Positions 25,974 to 39,045 of a stretch of 64,000 nucleotides of DNA are shown piece after piece (position 1 is the stretch's first letter; every line of letters starts with the position of its first letter). The stretch is from Erigeron canadensis (taxonomy: Eukaryota; Streptophyta; Magnoliopsida; Asterales; Asteraceae). The DNA is taken from positions 24,512,210-24,576,209 of the forward strand of contig NC_057761.1 of NCBI RefSeq assembly GCF_010389155.1. Direction: 5' to 3'. The notes under the pieces are model-generated. The model searched no databases. It had not been told where the DNA came from and worked only from the letters and a program-made list of their open reading frames with translations. The translations under genes were made by a program, and so were the position numbers.

Positions 25974-26526
25974 GCACGGGCCAACGCCATTTTCTCATCG
26001 GCACTCCAAGCTTGTTGAATTGGTCTCTCACGAGGGTCATCGGGACCTTTCTTTTTATGGGACCGTTTCTTCCGGGATGATGTCCCAACGGGCTGAGATT
26101 GAGTTTGTTGAGGTTGCGTTTCAAGGATGACTTCAACATCGGGTTGAGATTGTGTTTGTTGAGGTTGAGATTGTATTCATTGGCTCTCTATCAAAACAAA
26201 AAAAAAATTATAAGTTTCAAAATATGTATATATATATGGCCGAATATGTATATGTATATGTATATATATGTTATGAAAATTACCAAACGCATTTTCCATG
26301 TTATATGACCACCGTTGAAAACCCAACAAAGGAGAAGTTGGAAAGTAACCCGGCATAGGAGAGGCTGGAATGTAACCCGGCAAAGGAGAGAGTGGATGGT
26401 TACCGGCGAGCATTCGAATAAAATGAGAATTTTGGTGAAGGTTTGGGTCGTTCATCATGTCGGGTTGGATTGGGTTATTGGGGTTTTGAAATTGAGAGTT
26501 TTGATTGAATTGGTTTGGGTTCATTT
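25973..26526 (-). pseudogene. N-terminal half of the split Myb/SANT-like gene
   Basis: The minus strand starts MNPNQFNQNSQFQNPNNPIQ and runs through a Pro/Asn-rich leader to GFQRWSYNMENAFG. A GT donor follows (near 26293) and a downstream segment resumes with Gln-rich repeats (QPQQTQSQP), a basic stretch (RKKRSHKKK) and the start of the SANT helix (WSADEKMALARAW). Homology stops there, at the edge of the LTR ending near 25973. An in-frame TGA occurs shortly after the presumed splice acceptor. The remainder of the protein lies at 19927-20712. The basic leader before a SANT fold fits a nuclear DNA-binding partner of a Harbinger transposase. Confidence 0.75.
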
Positions 26527-26800
26527 TGAAAAGAAAATGGTGAAAATGGGGAGTGATTTTCGGATATAGGAGGAAGAAGATAATGAAATAGGCGTTCCAA
26601 GTGGAACGCCCCTTGAGGCGGTGTGCTAGGTATTCCAGTTGCTTTTTGGCCACGCCTTGAAAAGATAACGCTTCATTCCTGAGAGCCTAAGGTATGTTAA
26701 AAATTGAACGATATACTTGGGGCATTTTGTACATACTACATAGGATGGGAAGGTGTAAAATATAAACAAGTACATCTTCTAATAATGTAACAACAACGTA

Positions 26801-26808
26801 TGGGCCCA
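26801..26808. promoter_or_regulatory. Site II (TGGGCC) element, importin copy A
   Basis: TGGGCCCA contains the site II core in both orientations and is typical of broadly expressed plant genes, where TCP proteins bind. The same octamer occurs at 44378-44385 before importin copy B, at the upstream margin of the duplication. Confidence 0.5.
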
Positions 26809-26859
26809 AAACTTATATTTATTATACAAAAATAAAAACAAAAATACATAGAGACAGAT

Positions 26860-27947
26860 AATTTTGCATTTGTAGTTCCACATTTTCTTTTTCTCTCTCT
26901 TCTAAACACTGTGTGTGTGTGATTAGGGTTTCCAGAAGCGCCGTTTTTGGTCGTCTGTTTCTTCGTTTACCACTCTTCGTCTCTCTCTCTGGTAATTATT
27001 ATTATCATTATTATTTATTTAATTAGGTTTTTATTTACACATACATACTTCAATTTATATATATATATATTATTAATCTATAGATATGCGATCTCTGATA
27101 TGTTTAGATCGGTAATTATTGACTAGGTTAGATTCGATTAGGTAGTTGATCCTTTTTAGGGTTTCATAATTTTATTAATAATCCATAGATAATTGGTGTT
27201 TTGATAAGATTGATTTAGTTATTAAAACTTGAATTTTTTCTGTCATAATTTTTATAGTAATTTTATTGTAATTCCTGTTTGCTATGGTGGTCAAACATAA
27301 ATTGCATTTTAGAAATTTCTTTAATTTAAGGCGTCGGCGAATTGGGCGAGGTTTAGGAGAACACTTTGTTTACGGAAGGAATGCGTATGAAAAAAATAAT
27401 TTTGTTTTTGTTGTAGGCACCCTTCGTTCCCATTAAGCTATAGAAAAAAATGGTCTCCTAATTTGTTGTTACTACAATTGTACCTTTTTAATGATCCTCA
27501 CCCGTTGTTTTTTGTATTAAAAAAATATATTTGTTAAAACCACCCTGTATCAGTATTTTTCTAAGTTAATCAAACTTTGTAAGCTTTTTATGATCTCGGC
27601 TTATGATTCATTAATTTCACGTTAACTCTAATTAGTTATTGATATAAGTAATATGAGTTTGGGTCGCTAATAATAGTACAAAGGTAGTAAACTGTAATAT
27701 TTTGTGAAGTTCTTACTAGCCGTCGAAGAGTGCGTTAGGAAGTCAACCGTGGTCAAGAGCAGTTAATGTTTTCATCTTTGTATAAGTACCCGATTAAGTG
27801 AAATGATGATACATATTCTGTGTGAAATAATCTTTTATTTATAAATTCTCTCTATCAGTTATAAAAAGGAATTATTTTGTTTTGCTTAAGTTTTGAGTTG
27901 TTGAATTTGTGATAAACAGTTAACCAAAAGGTTTTTGCCAAGAAATT
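26860..27947 (+). promoter_or_regulatory. 5' UTR of importin copy A with a probable leader intron
   Basis: The block from TTTTGCATTTGT through TAGGGTTTCCAGAAGCGCCG to CTCTCTCTG/GTAATTATT is well conserved in copy B at 44470-44600. A GT donor there (about 26993) and an AG acceptor near 27919 (GATAAACAG/TTAACC), conserved in B near 45535, suggest a leader intron of about 0.9 kb. The intron interior is less conserved. Confidence 0.55.
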
Positions 27948-30900
27948 ATGGCGATGGAAGTTACTCAAATTCTGTTGAATGCGCAATCAGTTGATGGGTC
28001 TCTTAGAAAGCATGCTGAAGAAAGTTTAAAGCATTTTCAGGAGGCAAACCTAGCAGGTTTTCTGTTATCTCTTTCTGGAGAACTTGCTAGTGAGGAGAAG
28101 CCTGTTGACAGTCGTAAATTGGCTGGTTTAGTTCTTAAGAATGCATTGGATGCAAAAGAGCAACATAGAAAGTTTGAGCTAGTTCAAAAGTGGTTATCGC
28201 TAGATGTAGGTGTTAAGGCACAGATTAAGGCGTGCTTGTTACAGACGTTATCTTCTCCAGTCTATGAGGCACGGTCGACTGCATCACAAGTGATAGCTAA
28301 AGTTGCTGGTATAGAGCTACCACAGAAACAATGGCCCGAGCTTATAGTCTCACTTTTATCGAATATCCACCAGGTTGCGGTTCATGTCAAGCAAGCCACT
28401 TTAGAGACCCTTGGATATATGTGTGAAGAAGTTTCTCCAGATGTTGTAGAACAAGATCATGTGAATAAAATACTTACGGCTGTAGTTCAAGGTATGAGTC
28501 CAACTGAAAGTAGTAATGATGTCAGGCTTGCTGCTACACGGGCATTGTATAACGCCCTTAGTTTTGCTCATGCGAATTTCTCTAATGATATGGAGCGAGA
28601 TTACATTATGAAGGTTGTTTGTGAGGCGACGTTGTCACCAGAAGTGAAAATTAGACAGGCGGCTTTTGAGTGTTTGGTGTCAATCTCATCAAGCTACTAC
28701 GAGAAAATAGCTGCATACATGCAGGATATCTTTAACATTACAGTCAAGGCAGTGAAAGAAGATGAAGGGGCCGTTGCTCTACAAGCCATTGAATTCTGGA
28801 GCTCGATATGCGATGAAGAGATAGATATCTTAGAGGACTATGGAGGTGATTTCACTGCTGATTCAGAGATTCCTTGCTTTTATTTTATCAAGCAGGCTCT
28901 GCCTGCTCTTGTACCAATGCTGCTAGAGACACTTTTGAAGCAAGAGGAAGATCAAGATCAAGATGAAGGTGCTTGGAATCTTGCTATGGCTGGTGGTACA
29001 TGCCTGGGTTTGGTTGCCCGAACAGTTGGAGATGATGTTGTTCCACTCGTGATGCCATTTGTTGAAGAAAATATTTCAAAACCAGATTGGAGGCAAAGAG
29101 AAGGGGCAACTTATGCATTTGGTTCTATCTTGGAGGGTCCATCACCTAATAAGTTAGCTCCACTTGTTAATGTTGCTCTAAATTTCATGCTCACAGCTTT
29201 ATCCAATGATCCGAATAGTCATGTAAAAGACACAACGGCTTGGACCCTTGGAAGAATATTTGAGTTTCTCCATGGTTCAACGATGGAGAACCCAATCATT
29301 ACCCCAGCCAACTGCCAACAAATCATCACAGTTCTTCTTCAGAGCATGAAGGATGTTCCAAATGTTGCTGAGAAAGCATGTGGTGCCCTTTATTTTCTTG
29401 CCCAAGGTTATGAGGATTTTGGTCAATCATCCCCTTTGACTCCCTATTTTCAAGAAATTGTGCAATCTCTGTTGACAGTTACTCACCGAGAAGATGCCGG
29501 TGAGTCTCGGTTGAGGACTGCTGCTTATGAGACATTAAATGAGGTTGTTAGGTGCTCAACAGATGAAACAGCTGCCATGGTGTTACAGCTTGTTCCCGTG
29601 ATCATGATGGAACTTCATAAAACTCTTGAAGAGCGTAACCTTTCTTCTGATGAAAGGCAGAAACAAAACGAGTTGCAAGGCCTCCTTTGTGGGTGCTTAC
29701 AGGTTATCATTCAAAAGCTAGGCTCATCGGAACAAACTAAGTATACCTTCTTACAGTATGCAGATCAAATCATGAATCTGTTCCTTAGAGTTTTTGCTTG
29801 TCGAAGCGCGACTGTTCATGAAGAGGCAATGCTTGCAATTGGATCCCTTGCCTATTCAACCGGCCCAGACTTTACAAAGTATATGCCTGAGTTTTACAAG
29901 TATCTTGAAATGGGCCTACAGAACTTTGAAGAGTACCAAGTTTGTGCTGTGACAGTAGGTGTGGTTGGTGACATATGTCGGGCCGTGGAGGACAAGGTGC
30001 TGCCATGGTGTGATGGAATCATGACTCAGCTTCTTAAAGATTTATCAAGCAACCAATTGCACCGATCAGTTAAACCTCCAATCTTTTCATGTTTTGGTGA
30101 TATTGCACTGGCAATAGGGGAGAACTTTGAGAAATACTTGATGTATGCGATGCCTATGCTCCAGAGTGCAGCAGAATTATCCTCCCACACGTCAGGTGCT
30201 GATGATGAAATGATAGAATACACCAATCTTTTAAGAAATGGGATCTTGGAGGCATATTCAGGGATCTTTCAGGGTTTTAAGAACTCCCCTAAAACTCAAC
30301 TGTTAATTCCTTACGCCCCACACATCATCCAGTTCCTGGATCTGCTTTATATGGAGAAAGACATGTAAGTACCTTTTTTATATATACTCCGCTGCTTCAT
30401 TCTTAATTGTCACTCTAGGTATAAGGCTGGCAAGATAGGTAACTCTTTGGTATAGGTCAAAACTGGCCTGGTTGGCCAACTGGCCAAGACACAATTTCTA
30501 GTATTTCTGTAAATATTTAGTATCACAAACGGTTACAAAATTGAATAATGATTAAAACTTATTAATAATTATTCAAAGGTTTTAATAAATTATAAAAATG
30601 ATTAGAAGCTTTAAAAGTATGTATGTGTAACACAACCGTTTTGACCGGATTGTTCTGTTTTCTTTTTGTGAATTTTTTTTGTCCTGCCCATTAGAGATAA
30701 AACATGTTCTGGACCAACCAGCTCATTGGTTAAATTTTGCTACCTCTACTTATTTGGTTTCTAACTTGATTTCTATCTTTATGCTATTAGGGACGATGTG
30801 GTGATGAAAACTGCCATTGGGGTCCTTGGAGATCTAGCCGATACTCTGGGAAGCAATGCCGGGTCATTGATTCAGCAATCTTTATCAAGTAAAGACTTCT

Positions 30901-30989
30901 TGAATGAATGTTTGTCCTCAGATGATCATTTGATCAAGGAATCTGCTGAGTGGGCCAAGTTAGCCATCAGTCGGGCTATTTCTGTTTGA
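27948..30989 (+). CDS. KPNB1: Importin subunit beta-1 (karyopherin beta), copy A
   Basis: Two exons, 27948-30364 and 30791-30989, joined across a phase-2 GT-AG intron (AT/GTAAGT ... TTAG/G), encode 871 residues, the usual length of plant importin beta-1. It starts MAMEVTQILLNAQSVDGSLR and is built throughout of HEAT repeats; the N-terminal importin-beta region (about 20-100, RKLAGLVLKNAL) binds Ran-GTP. An acidic loop (KQEEDQDQDEGAWNLAMAGG, about 325-345) corresponds to the segment that contacts importin alpha and Ran. The protein carries importin alpha with NLS cargo through the nuclear pore. The ATG lies in AAATTATGGCGATGG, and a second in-frame ATG is two codons downstream. It differs from copy B at 11 residues and has no stop or frameshift. 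Confidence 0.95.
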
Positions 30990-33900
30990 GTCTTCTGCCT
31001 TTTGGTAAATACATATTTTCCTATAAATTACAAGTCCCTGCATGCATTCGGGTGAGTCGAGTCGTGGTCGTTGGGTCAGGTCGGTCGGTCGTCATGCTGG
31101 GGATTTTTGGAGCTCTCTCCTTTTCTCCGTGGCAAAGTGCAATGATGGTTTTTGATGGTTGTGGCACGGAAATTATAAGCCAATGGTCTGATTCATAATC
31201 AAAATTCATATGGCTACACCTTTAAAAGACCTCGTTTTGTCGGTTAGTTTTCGAGTCTTGCATGAGTCTGAGTAACAGTCTTTGTGACATCTGGGAATGT
31301 ATGACTCATAATCCAAATGTCTACACCTTCAAAAGACCTCATTTTGTCGGTCAATTTTCTACTCTTGCATGAGTCTAAGTAACAGTCTCTGACAGCTGGA
31401 CTCAGGTCTTTCTTTTGTTCTGCTATATACACAAATCGGTTTATGGGGCTTGCATACATTTTTCTATTTTAGGAAACCACTACAGTCTGCATCATTCATA
31501 ATTTTTTTACCCATCTTTTTTCGCCTCATTTATTTCCCTTTTTTTTAAAGTTTTAAAATTCTCTCATTTGGGGGAAACAATTTTGAGTCATGCATCAGTC
31601 CAGGTTATCACTGTATTGTTTACCGAAGTTGGAATGCATCATCTTGCTTTTCATTAAAAATCAAAGCGAAAGTAGTGTTCTGTTACACTATATTCAAGTG
31701 TTACTCAAGTCAAAAGGTGTTTGGTTCGTTGGTCAGAGTTGAAGTAAATATAGTGTTTTATTGTTCAGCATCATGATACATTGGGATGTAGAAAACCTAT
31801 TTTGGTGAGAATGGTGTGTCACAATTTGTGTTGGATGGAGAGGCATCTCATTTGTAAACTTTGCCTCGACTATTATTTTTTTGGCCATCCTGTGAATGCA
31901 AGAGTTTTATTGTGTAATTTTCATTTCTTTCTTGGTTTATTTTGCATAATTCTATGTTTTGTGTTGCATTTATATTGATTTCGTTATTCTTGACCTGGGA
32001 AACTTGTATGTCAATACCCCCTTTGTATAGGAAATTGTAATTACAGATGATCATATATGTGCAACATTGGATATGATGTTTCTATAGATCTGGTACATCA
32101 TTTTTCTACCTTTCAATTTGATTGCCATAATATGCTTTAGGGAATGCCCATCAAGTATGATACAGTAGATGTGAATATGATTGAAAGGTCATATATGGGT
32201 TTATCTTGCCTTTTCATTGCTGTAATATGCTTTTGGAATGCCCATCAACAAATGCGTATCGTAGTTCTACTATATGGTCATATGTATACGGGTTAGCATT
32301 GCCTTTCATTTGACATTTTGCCAACAGAAATTCGGTGTTCTTTAATTTAGAGATGTGTAACACTTTGCTTAGTGGTTCTTCGTTCACTAGAAATCTTGGA
32401 CCTACGGTGTGTTGATAAAAGCATGTAGAATAACAAAGACAACCGCCTCTAATATATTATCTTAGTTCATGTCCGATGGTGTTATCATCAAATGTTCATC
32501 AAATTTATGTGATAAATGATAAGTCCGTAACTATCCTTTCAATACCGTAACATCACAGGTATTTTGTTTATTTCAAAAGATGCTTTCTGTTTTTTAAACA
32601 GGAGGTGATTCGTTCATAAGTTCATTATCAGAAAATTGGTGTACAGACAGAGGTTTTGAAAGCTCAAATTTAAAAAGCAGTAGGGTCGGGATTTCATTAG
32701 CTTGGTAGGCCAAATGTCAAAAACAAGTGAAAGGAAGAAATTAATTGAAATAAAAAGCTGAAAAGCGCAACTAACGCAAACATCGTTTACTGAGTGGTGG
32801 CCCGTGGCCTTCAATCATAGGATTTTTTTGGACTTTTTTGTGTGCTAAAATTACAAAAATAGTGTTTTGGTATTTGCTCGGTTTACAACTTCACATGTTT
32901 CATCCGTTGACTAGGAGATCACCTTGAGTCCTTCACTAGAATAATTGTACGAAAAAGTCCATATGTTACCACTTGTTAAACATCGTTTTGACTTTTGACT
33001 TTGCATAAGGAAGATTTTAGATATTTAAATAAATAGTAAAAACAATGTCGATGGTTTTTATATTAGAAATTTACTTTTCGTTTCTCTTTTCATATTTCAC
33101 TCAAGCTTTTGTGTCTTTTGAATTTTAATTACACCTTCCAAAACCCTATTAGTATAAAACTGGTTTACGAATTCAAATCGATGTTCATGCGATGAGCCGA
33201 TAATGCCAACGTTCATATATCGTATAGTTTGTTGTACTGTTTCCCCATGTCATAATTACTTTACTAGTTTACTGTTACATTTTCGAAAATTGCGACTTAA
33301 ATATCTATAATGTCGGCTACTTCTGGTCTATAAAATCTACATATTGCATTTAATTGATTTTCATGACGGGAAATGATTAATCCTTCTAACTAAATAGCCT
33401 AATAAATTTCCTAACTATGAGATGATAACATGTGAAAAAAAATCAGGGGGTAAGATTAGGAAAGAGAATTAGTGGATACCACATGTCATCTTTTTAATGC
33501 TTTAAGAAGATTATTAAGCTATTTGGTTAGGAGAATTCATCATTTTCCTTTCATGACATTACTTCAAACTTTATATCAAACTGAAATACCATAAGCCCAA
33601 ACAAAACAAAACAAAAACAATAACTTTTTTGCATGTATGCATCTGGGATATTTGTTAAGGATTCACTTCATTAGACGAAAATCTTCGATCTTCATTAACA
33701 AATTAAAACGAGGCCTTGATCACCCGAGATAGGCACCTAAGTAAAGAGGAAGATGAGATAGTTTTGATGGTCTTTGCAATAATCTCACACACTGAAATAG
33801 GAATTAACATTTTAGGTCTTGTAAGCCTTAAATTTTGGCTACCGATCGTATATCAGTCTATTATATTAGATTTTGCGTTTTCCTTCGAGATTATGGTATA
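30990..33900. other. Importin A 3' flank, duplicated non-coding sequence
   Basis: It matches unit B from 48587 to about 51250, with many small differences. It contains the 3' UTR and a short internal repeat, where TCATAATC(A/C)AAAT(T/G) followed by TACACCTT(T/C)AAAAGACCTC occurs at about 31195 and 31305; unit B keeps one copy. No further gene is seen. Confidence 0.6.
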
Positions 33901-36900
33901 AATGATATGAGAAGTATACCCTGTCAGGGATAGTGAATGTAAGACACATACATTTCAGTTCATTCTTTTGAGCTTTGAGAGTTTTGGAATGTTATATTAT
34001 ACATTTGACTATTAAGTCAGATAATTACAATTATCTGAGTTTGTTTATTTGTGATTTTGCGTATATCCTACCCAGTGTTAGGATATCGAGTCTGGGTCGC
34101 AAAACAGTTTTCATGATAATTAAAAACGTAAAACTAAGCTAGCAATTTAAGTTACACCCTTTTGAGGTTGCCAATTACCCTTAAACTAAATAAATATATA
34201 TAAGTAGTATTATGAATATAGAGTTTTTTAGACATTGTGGGATTGTCATGGTCACCACATAGCTCCGCCACTTATTGTACTTGTGCCATATTCTGCATAA
34301 CAAGAGATAGTGTCCGCGCGTTGCAGCGGTGAGACGGTGGGGGTGATAGATCAAGTCATAGAGTATGACAGCCAAATGCCTTAGCCGTACGGGCTCCGCC
34401 CTCGGATTAAAAATTCGTCGGAAGTATATCGAATAACATCTCTAATGAAAGAACATGAAATTTTAAAAAACACCCTGAAAGGACCAAACTCGACTCGACC
34501 ATTTTATAACAAATTTTTTTTTGTTTTTTTATATAAAAAATGTACTCAACTATATATCTTGACAATTACATTTACCAAAACTCTTTGTAAAAGAAAAAGT
34601 ATAAAAATTAGAACTTTCGGCATGACCTTTTCGTAAAATCGGCATCATAAACCTGTTACGGATAATGAGTTTTCAAAAGACATTTAATCATAAGCATTAC
34701 ACTACTATTACAAAATGACCCATTATAAATAACTAAAACCTTCTCGACTCCAACACTTTACATAAAAATAACTTTAACAAAATGACATATCACGAGCCAA
34801 GATTAAGAGGGCCTACGGGTTCTAGCCACAATACCATTTTACCGCGAATATGATATGCTTCAAGCTTTACAATTCAACTTCAATCTTTATATTACTTGGC
34901 TTTGTTTCCATATCTGGGACAACCTATAAAAAGGGTAAACAACTAAAAAGTAAGCAAAATTTAGTGAATAATCTTGCATACGTTTATACACACGAAGAAA
35001 AGCAATGCACAAAGGTCTATTGCATATAGACTATGGCACCATCGTGTCATATCTATAATACTCACCTTTGGACCAACGCATTACATGGATCCATATAAGC
35101 AAATGATTACAATCTCAATAAACAATATCAATGTTCCACATGAGCTATGTCCCACATGGACTATGACCACTACTTAGGCCCGTAATCAAAGACGATCACT
35201 ACTTAGGCTCAATGTCAAATCAATTACCACACACGGAATCCACCATCATATGGTAATTGACCCGATGCATATATAAAAGTATGCAAGAAAACTCACCTCC
35301 TCCGCGACAACCAAAATCATAACTCAAGATGACCGCAAGAATACAAACCACAAATCACAAACGCATATTGGATCATCAATCACATACTAGGCCGTCTAGC
35401 CATAATCACTAGCATTTCAACACCCAACCCATCATTTACAATCTTATATTAATCTTGGGTTGGTTCACATAACATGTATCTCTTATATCATTATCATAAT
35501 GCCAAACTCACTTTTATAACAAAATCCTCATTTTTATATTTGACTAGGCTGCCTTCAAACGAGCATAACTCAAGTTCTACTAACTCTTTTTACTTGATTC
35601 CAGTGGCAGAATTTATATGAAACATAAAACTACTTTCTATATTTAGTGACCAATATGTGAATTGTCCTTCAAAGATGACTTTTGGTCATTTTAAAAACCA
35701 ACACTGCTGCTGTTTTCATTAACAAAACAGTTTTGACCTTACTGACTTCAAATGACCGTAACTTGAGTTCTACACCATATTTTGACCTCATTCCAGTGGC
35801 CACTTCTACTTAACACATTTAGGTACATTTTATATTCAGTGACCAACGCAATATTTGACCCGTATAAGTGTGATATACTCGTTTTAAAACTAACACATAA
35901 TCGTTTTTGCTGAAAATTCAGAATGACCACACTTACTTCAAAAATTCATATCTCGAGTTCTACTCCTTTAAACTCATTCCAGTGGCCACTTCAACTTAAC
36001 ACAAATACCTACATTTTCTTTTTAGGAATCAACAAGTGATTTATCTTTTAAAGAGGAATTTTACACGTTACAAAGTCAAAAACAGATTCTGATTTTCATT
36101 GTAAAACCAGATTTGACCAGCTGTAAGTTTTAGCATATTTAACTTACTTAAAAGTTAAACCAGGACCTGAAACCAATTTCATATGAAACTTGACTCGCAT
36201 ACCTTTCAAACGACAGGTTACACGACTCCTACGGATTTACGGATTGAAAGTTATAAGCATTTTAAATGACATATTTTCCATTAAAGTTGCTGATCTAATT
36301 TCGAGTTTGCACAAGAACACTCTTAAATCAACTCAAACAAGTTTATGACACTTCCATTTGACAATCTTAACTTAATATACATATTAGGGGCTTTTTTCAA
36401 CATGATTTTAACATCAATTAGTATAGTATTGTTATACAAAACTCATCTCAATTCAATCATTAACCAAATTCCTATCACATACATGTAAATGAATATTGGT
36501 TTCTTCTTGAAAATACACATACATACTTTTATATATATATATATATATCACTACTAACTATGTATTATGAGATTCCAAGATTATTATTCAACTTTCAAAC
36601 TAGGTTTATAATTTATTTCATAAATCCCCAATTCATCCATTACAAGAACCCTAATTTCAAGATTGATAAATAAAGATGATATACCTTTAATTAGTGATGT
36701 TGAACAACTAATTAATCAAACATGCAAGCATAAAATCAGCCCTCCTTCATTATTTTTCTTCAAATTTTCGGCAATAGATGAAACCCCAACATAAGAACAC
36801 TTATAGGAAGATGGAGTTTGTTTGCAATTTGATTTATCTTCAAATTTTAGTAGATTTCTTGCCCTTTAATAATGATTTTCGGTTTTGGGGATTTTAGGGA

Positions 36901-37480
36901 AGAACACACACAAGAATTTTTTTAGAAAGATAAAAAAAATGGTGGATTTTTTGTGCTTGATTTTTGTTGTTGTTATACACGAAAATTCACAACTACCCCT
37001 TCAAGTTTGACTCATTTGTCATATTTAGTTCAATTAGTTATTTAGTCATTCACCTAATACCTTTATCTTTTAAAATAACTTCAATTAGACTTAAAAAGTT
37101 AAAAGTAAATAAAACCATTAAAAGTATAATAAAATTACATTTAGAATTTAGAGATGTTACACACCTATACAATTTTTATAATTTATCGATATACGGTTTT
37201 TGGAATAAAAGATTTTGAATGAACTAAAGGAATTAAATGATTTATGGATGAGAGAGAAAAAATAAGTGGTTGCGATTTGAGGAGAGAAAAAAAATGAGCG
37301 GTTGAGATTTAAGGTTATTATAGTTATATTAGGTAGAGATATTTAAATTAGTAAATAAAGAATAAAGGTATTTTGGCTAGTTCAAATCATCTTTTCTTAA
37401 AAAAAAAGACAAAATGCTTTATAAGATAGTATTAGATATTAGATTAGATATTAGATAACAAATCAGGTTCCCTAATAGCG
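33901..37480. other. Unit-A-specific intergenic block
   Basis: No counterpart was found in unit B, where a different insert occupies this position. A Helitron-like GTCCGCGCGTTGCAGCGG segment lies near 34311. The stretch 34650-37150 has the look of a decayed LTR element, starting TGTTACGGATAATG and with GATGTTACA near its right side, but no target duplication was found. No protein-coding domain was recognised. Confidence 0.4.
35545..36060. repeat. Three diverged tandem repeats of about 190 bp
   Basis: Three consecutive units, starting near 35550, 35745 and 35935, each contain AT(A/C)(A/T)CT(C/T)(A/G)AGTTCTAC, then ATTCCAGTGGC, then an ATTTAGTGACCAA-like block. Their divergence suggests age. 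Such arrays are common inside plant LTR retrotransposons, so they are probably part of the element described for this block. Confidence 0.6.
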
Positions 37481-37599
37481 TGCAATTTAGTAATTGTATT
37501 GTCTTACTCGTATAACCAAGTTACTAATGACCATGATGGTTGGCTTGTTTTTCAAAATTGTTTTCTTGGTTTGTTTGAGCATGAAATGTTGGGCTCAAT

Positions 37600-38060
37600 C
37601 ACAAAAGATATTTAACCATGAAAACCATTTAATCTCCTACTTTGTAGTGCGAACCTACTAAATTCTTCGCGAATCAAAGGTAAATAATGGTTTTCCCAGA
37701 CAGATGTGTCGATCTCTGGAAGATATTGAATGTTGATGATTATGATGATGATTGATTGAGAGAATTAGATGAATGTGTGTGATTTATAATGAATGAATAT
37801 TGAATGAAAATGCTGAAAACTAATGATTGGGGTATTTATAGGCATCCAATTAGGTCACCATTGTATTTTGGACCTATCATAAATGAGCCCTAGCCTAAAT
37901 CTAAATTGTCAGTAGGAAGAATAGAACATTCGAGAGTTCTATTATATTTTATACACATACCTTTGTGCAGCTATGAAGATAGGAGATGTGTCTTCTAATG
38001 CTTACTCCCACGTCCCCTTCTCTCTTTCGCCAAGGGTTGTGGGATATCCCTTCTTTATGC
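37600..38060 (-). repeat. LTR-like fragment with TATA box, minus strand
   Basis: Read on the minus strand, GCCTATAAATACCCC is followed by a leader with CATTCATTATAAATCACAC and many ATCATCA repeats, then GATTCGCGAAGAAT. This order (TATA box, then an A/C-rich leader) resembles the U3/R part of a plant retrotransposon LTR. Ends were not found. Confidence 0.35.
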
Positions 38061-38076
38061 ATTATTGTTTATGTCA

Positions 38077-38077
<1 letters not shown>

Positions 38078-38108
<31 letters not shown>

Positions 38109-38457
38109 AAGTTAAATTAGGGACTCCTTATTTTAGGGACCATTAGGGACACTTCTCAATCATTCATTTTTCATCATCTCCGACCACCACCACCACCACC
38201 ACCACCATCATCTCCGACCACCACCATGATTCTCCCGCGACGGCGACCACCGCCACCACGACTTACACATGTAAGTTATACAACCACCATCACCACCACC
38301 ACCACCATAATCTCCGACCACCACCATGATCCTCCGGCGACGGCAACCACCGCCACCACGACTTACACATGTGTAAGTTACATGTCCCTAATAGTCCCTA
38401 AAATAAGGAGTCCCTAATATAACCCAACCATATATATATATATATATATATTTACAT
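38078..38457. mobile_element. MITE inside an (AT)n microsatellite
   Basis: Long terminal inverted repeats of about 42 bp, nearly perfect, lie at 38111-38152 and 38383-38424 (left core TTAGGGACTCCTTATTTTAG, right core its complement). The element sits within an (AT)n tract that continues on both sides (38078-38104 and 38431-38451), consistent with a TA target. The interior is two tandem copies of a CCACCACCATGAT...GCGACGGC...ACTTACACATG unit. The frame at 38226-38417 comes from this repeat and is not a gene. Absent from unit B. Confidence 0.75.
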
Positions 38458-39045
38458 GTGTTTCTTGGATGCTTTGGAAAGGAAAGGATGTCACTTAGCT
38501 AGGAAATGTCCTTGGATAGGCTGGGGAAGTTAGCTAGGAATTGGCTGAGATCGGCTGGGATCAGCTGGGGAACTCGGCTGGGATCGGCTGGGGAGAACTG
38601 AGTTTTATTTTTATTTTTTAGAAAGTTGCTTTGTTATATCTCTCCCCACATCCAACCATGCCCCATGGTTCCTCTCTTCCTTTCATCCTAGTCACTTCTT
38701 TAGGGTAAGATCTATACCTCACCTCATTATGGTTCTTTTAGTAAAGCTATAGCTTGGAAGTTAATGGCTATAAGGAGATCTCTAAAGCGGATGTTACAAA
38801 AGGTATGGCGGTTCTAGTAATATAAAATAAATATAAAAGTATAAAAAATAAAACAATAGTTTTTCTTTCACTGAAAATTGTTGTGTATCATGAAAGTTAA
38901 TTATTGTGTATCATGAAAATCATCATGCATCAATATGTATATTTGTCATTTTTGAATCTCCATGCATCAATATTACCGTGATCCAAGAGTCAAGATTTTT
39001 TCCTATTTGTTTTACTTTAATAATTGTTTTACAATAACCAACCTA

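Noticed and set aside
30026..30226. 66-residue minus-strand frame (same in copy B at 47641-47841)
   Set aside because: It is the antisense shadow of the importin exon. It is conserved between copies only because the coding strand is.
31195..31400. Repeated CACCTTTAAAAGACCTC blocks considered as a CRISPR-like array
   Set aside because: There are only two copies, about 110 bp apart with diverged surroundings, in a plant 3' flank. They are a small local duplication.
34650..37150. Full LTR retrotransposon at this place
   Set aside because: TG and CA type ends can be proposed, but no target duplication, primer-binding site or pol domain is visible, so only a low-confidence note is given.
38226..38417. 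Pro/Arg/Thr-rich frame with (CCACCA) repeats
   Set aside because: It is made by tandem triplet repeats inside a MITE, and it ends within the inverted repeat.
38461..38620. Zinc-knuckle-like residues (GCHLARKCP) and GGCTGGGATC repeats, considered as a gag fragment
   Set aside because: The CCHC spacing is not kept and the frame is short. The GGCTGGG units look like a simple local repeat.
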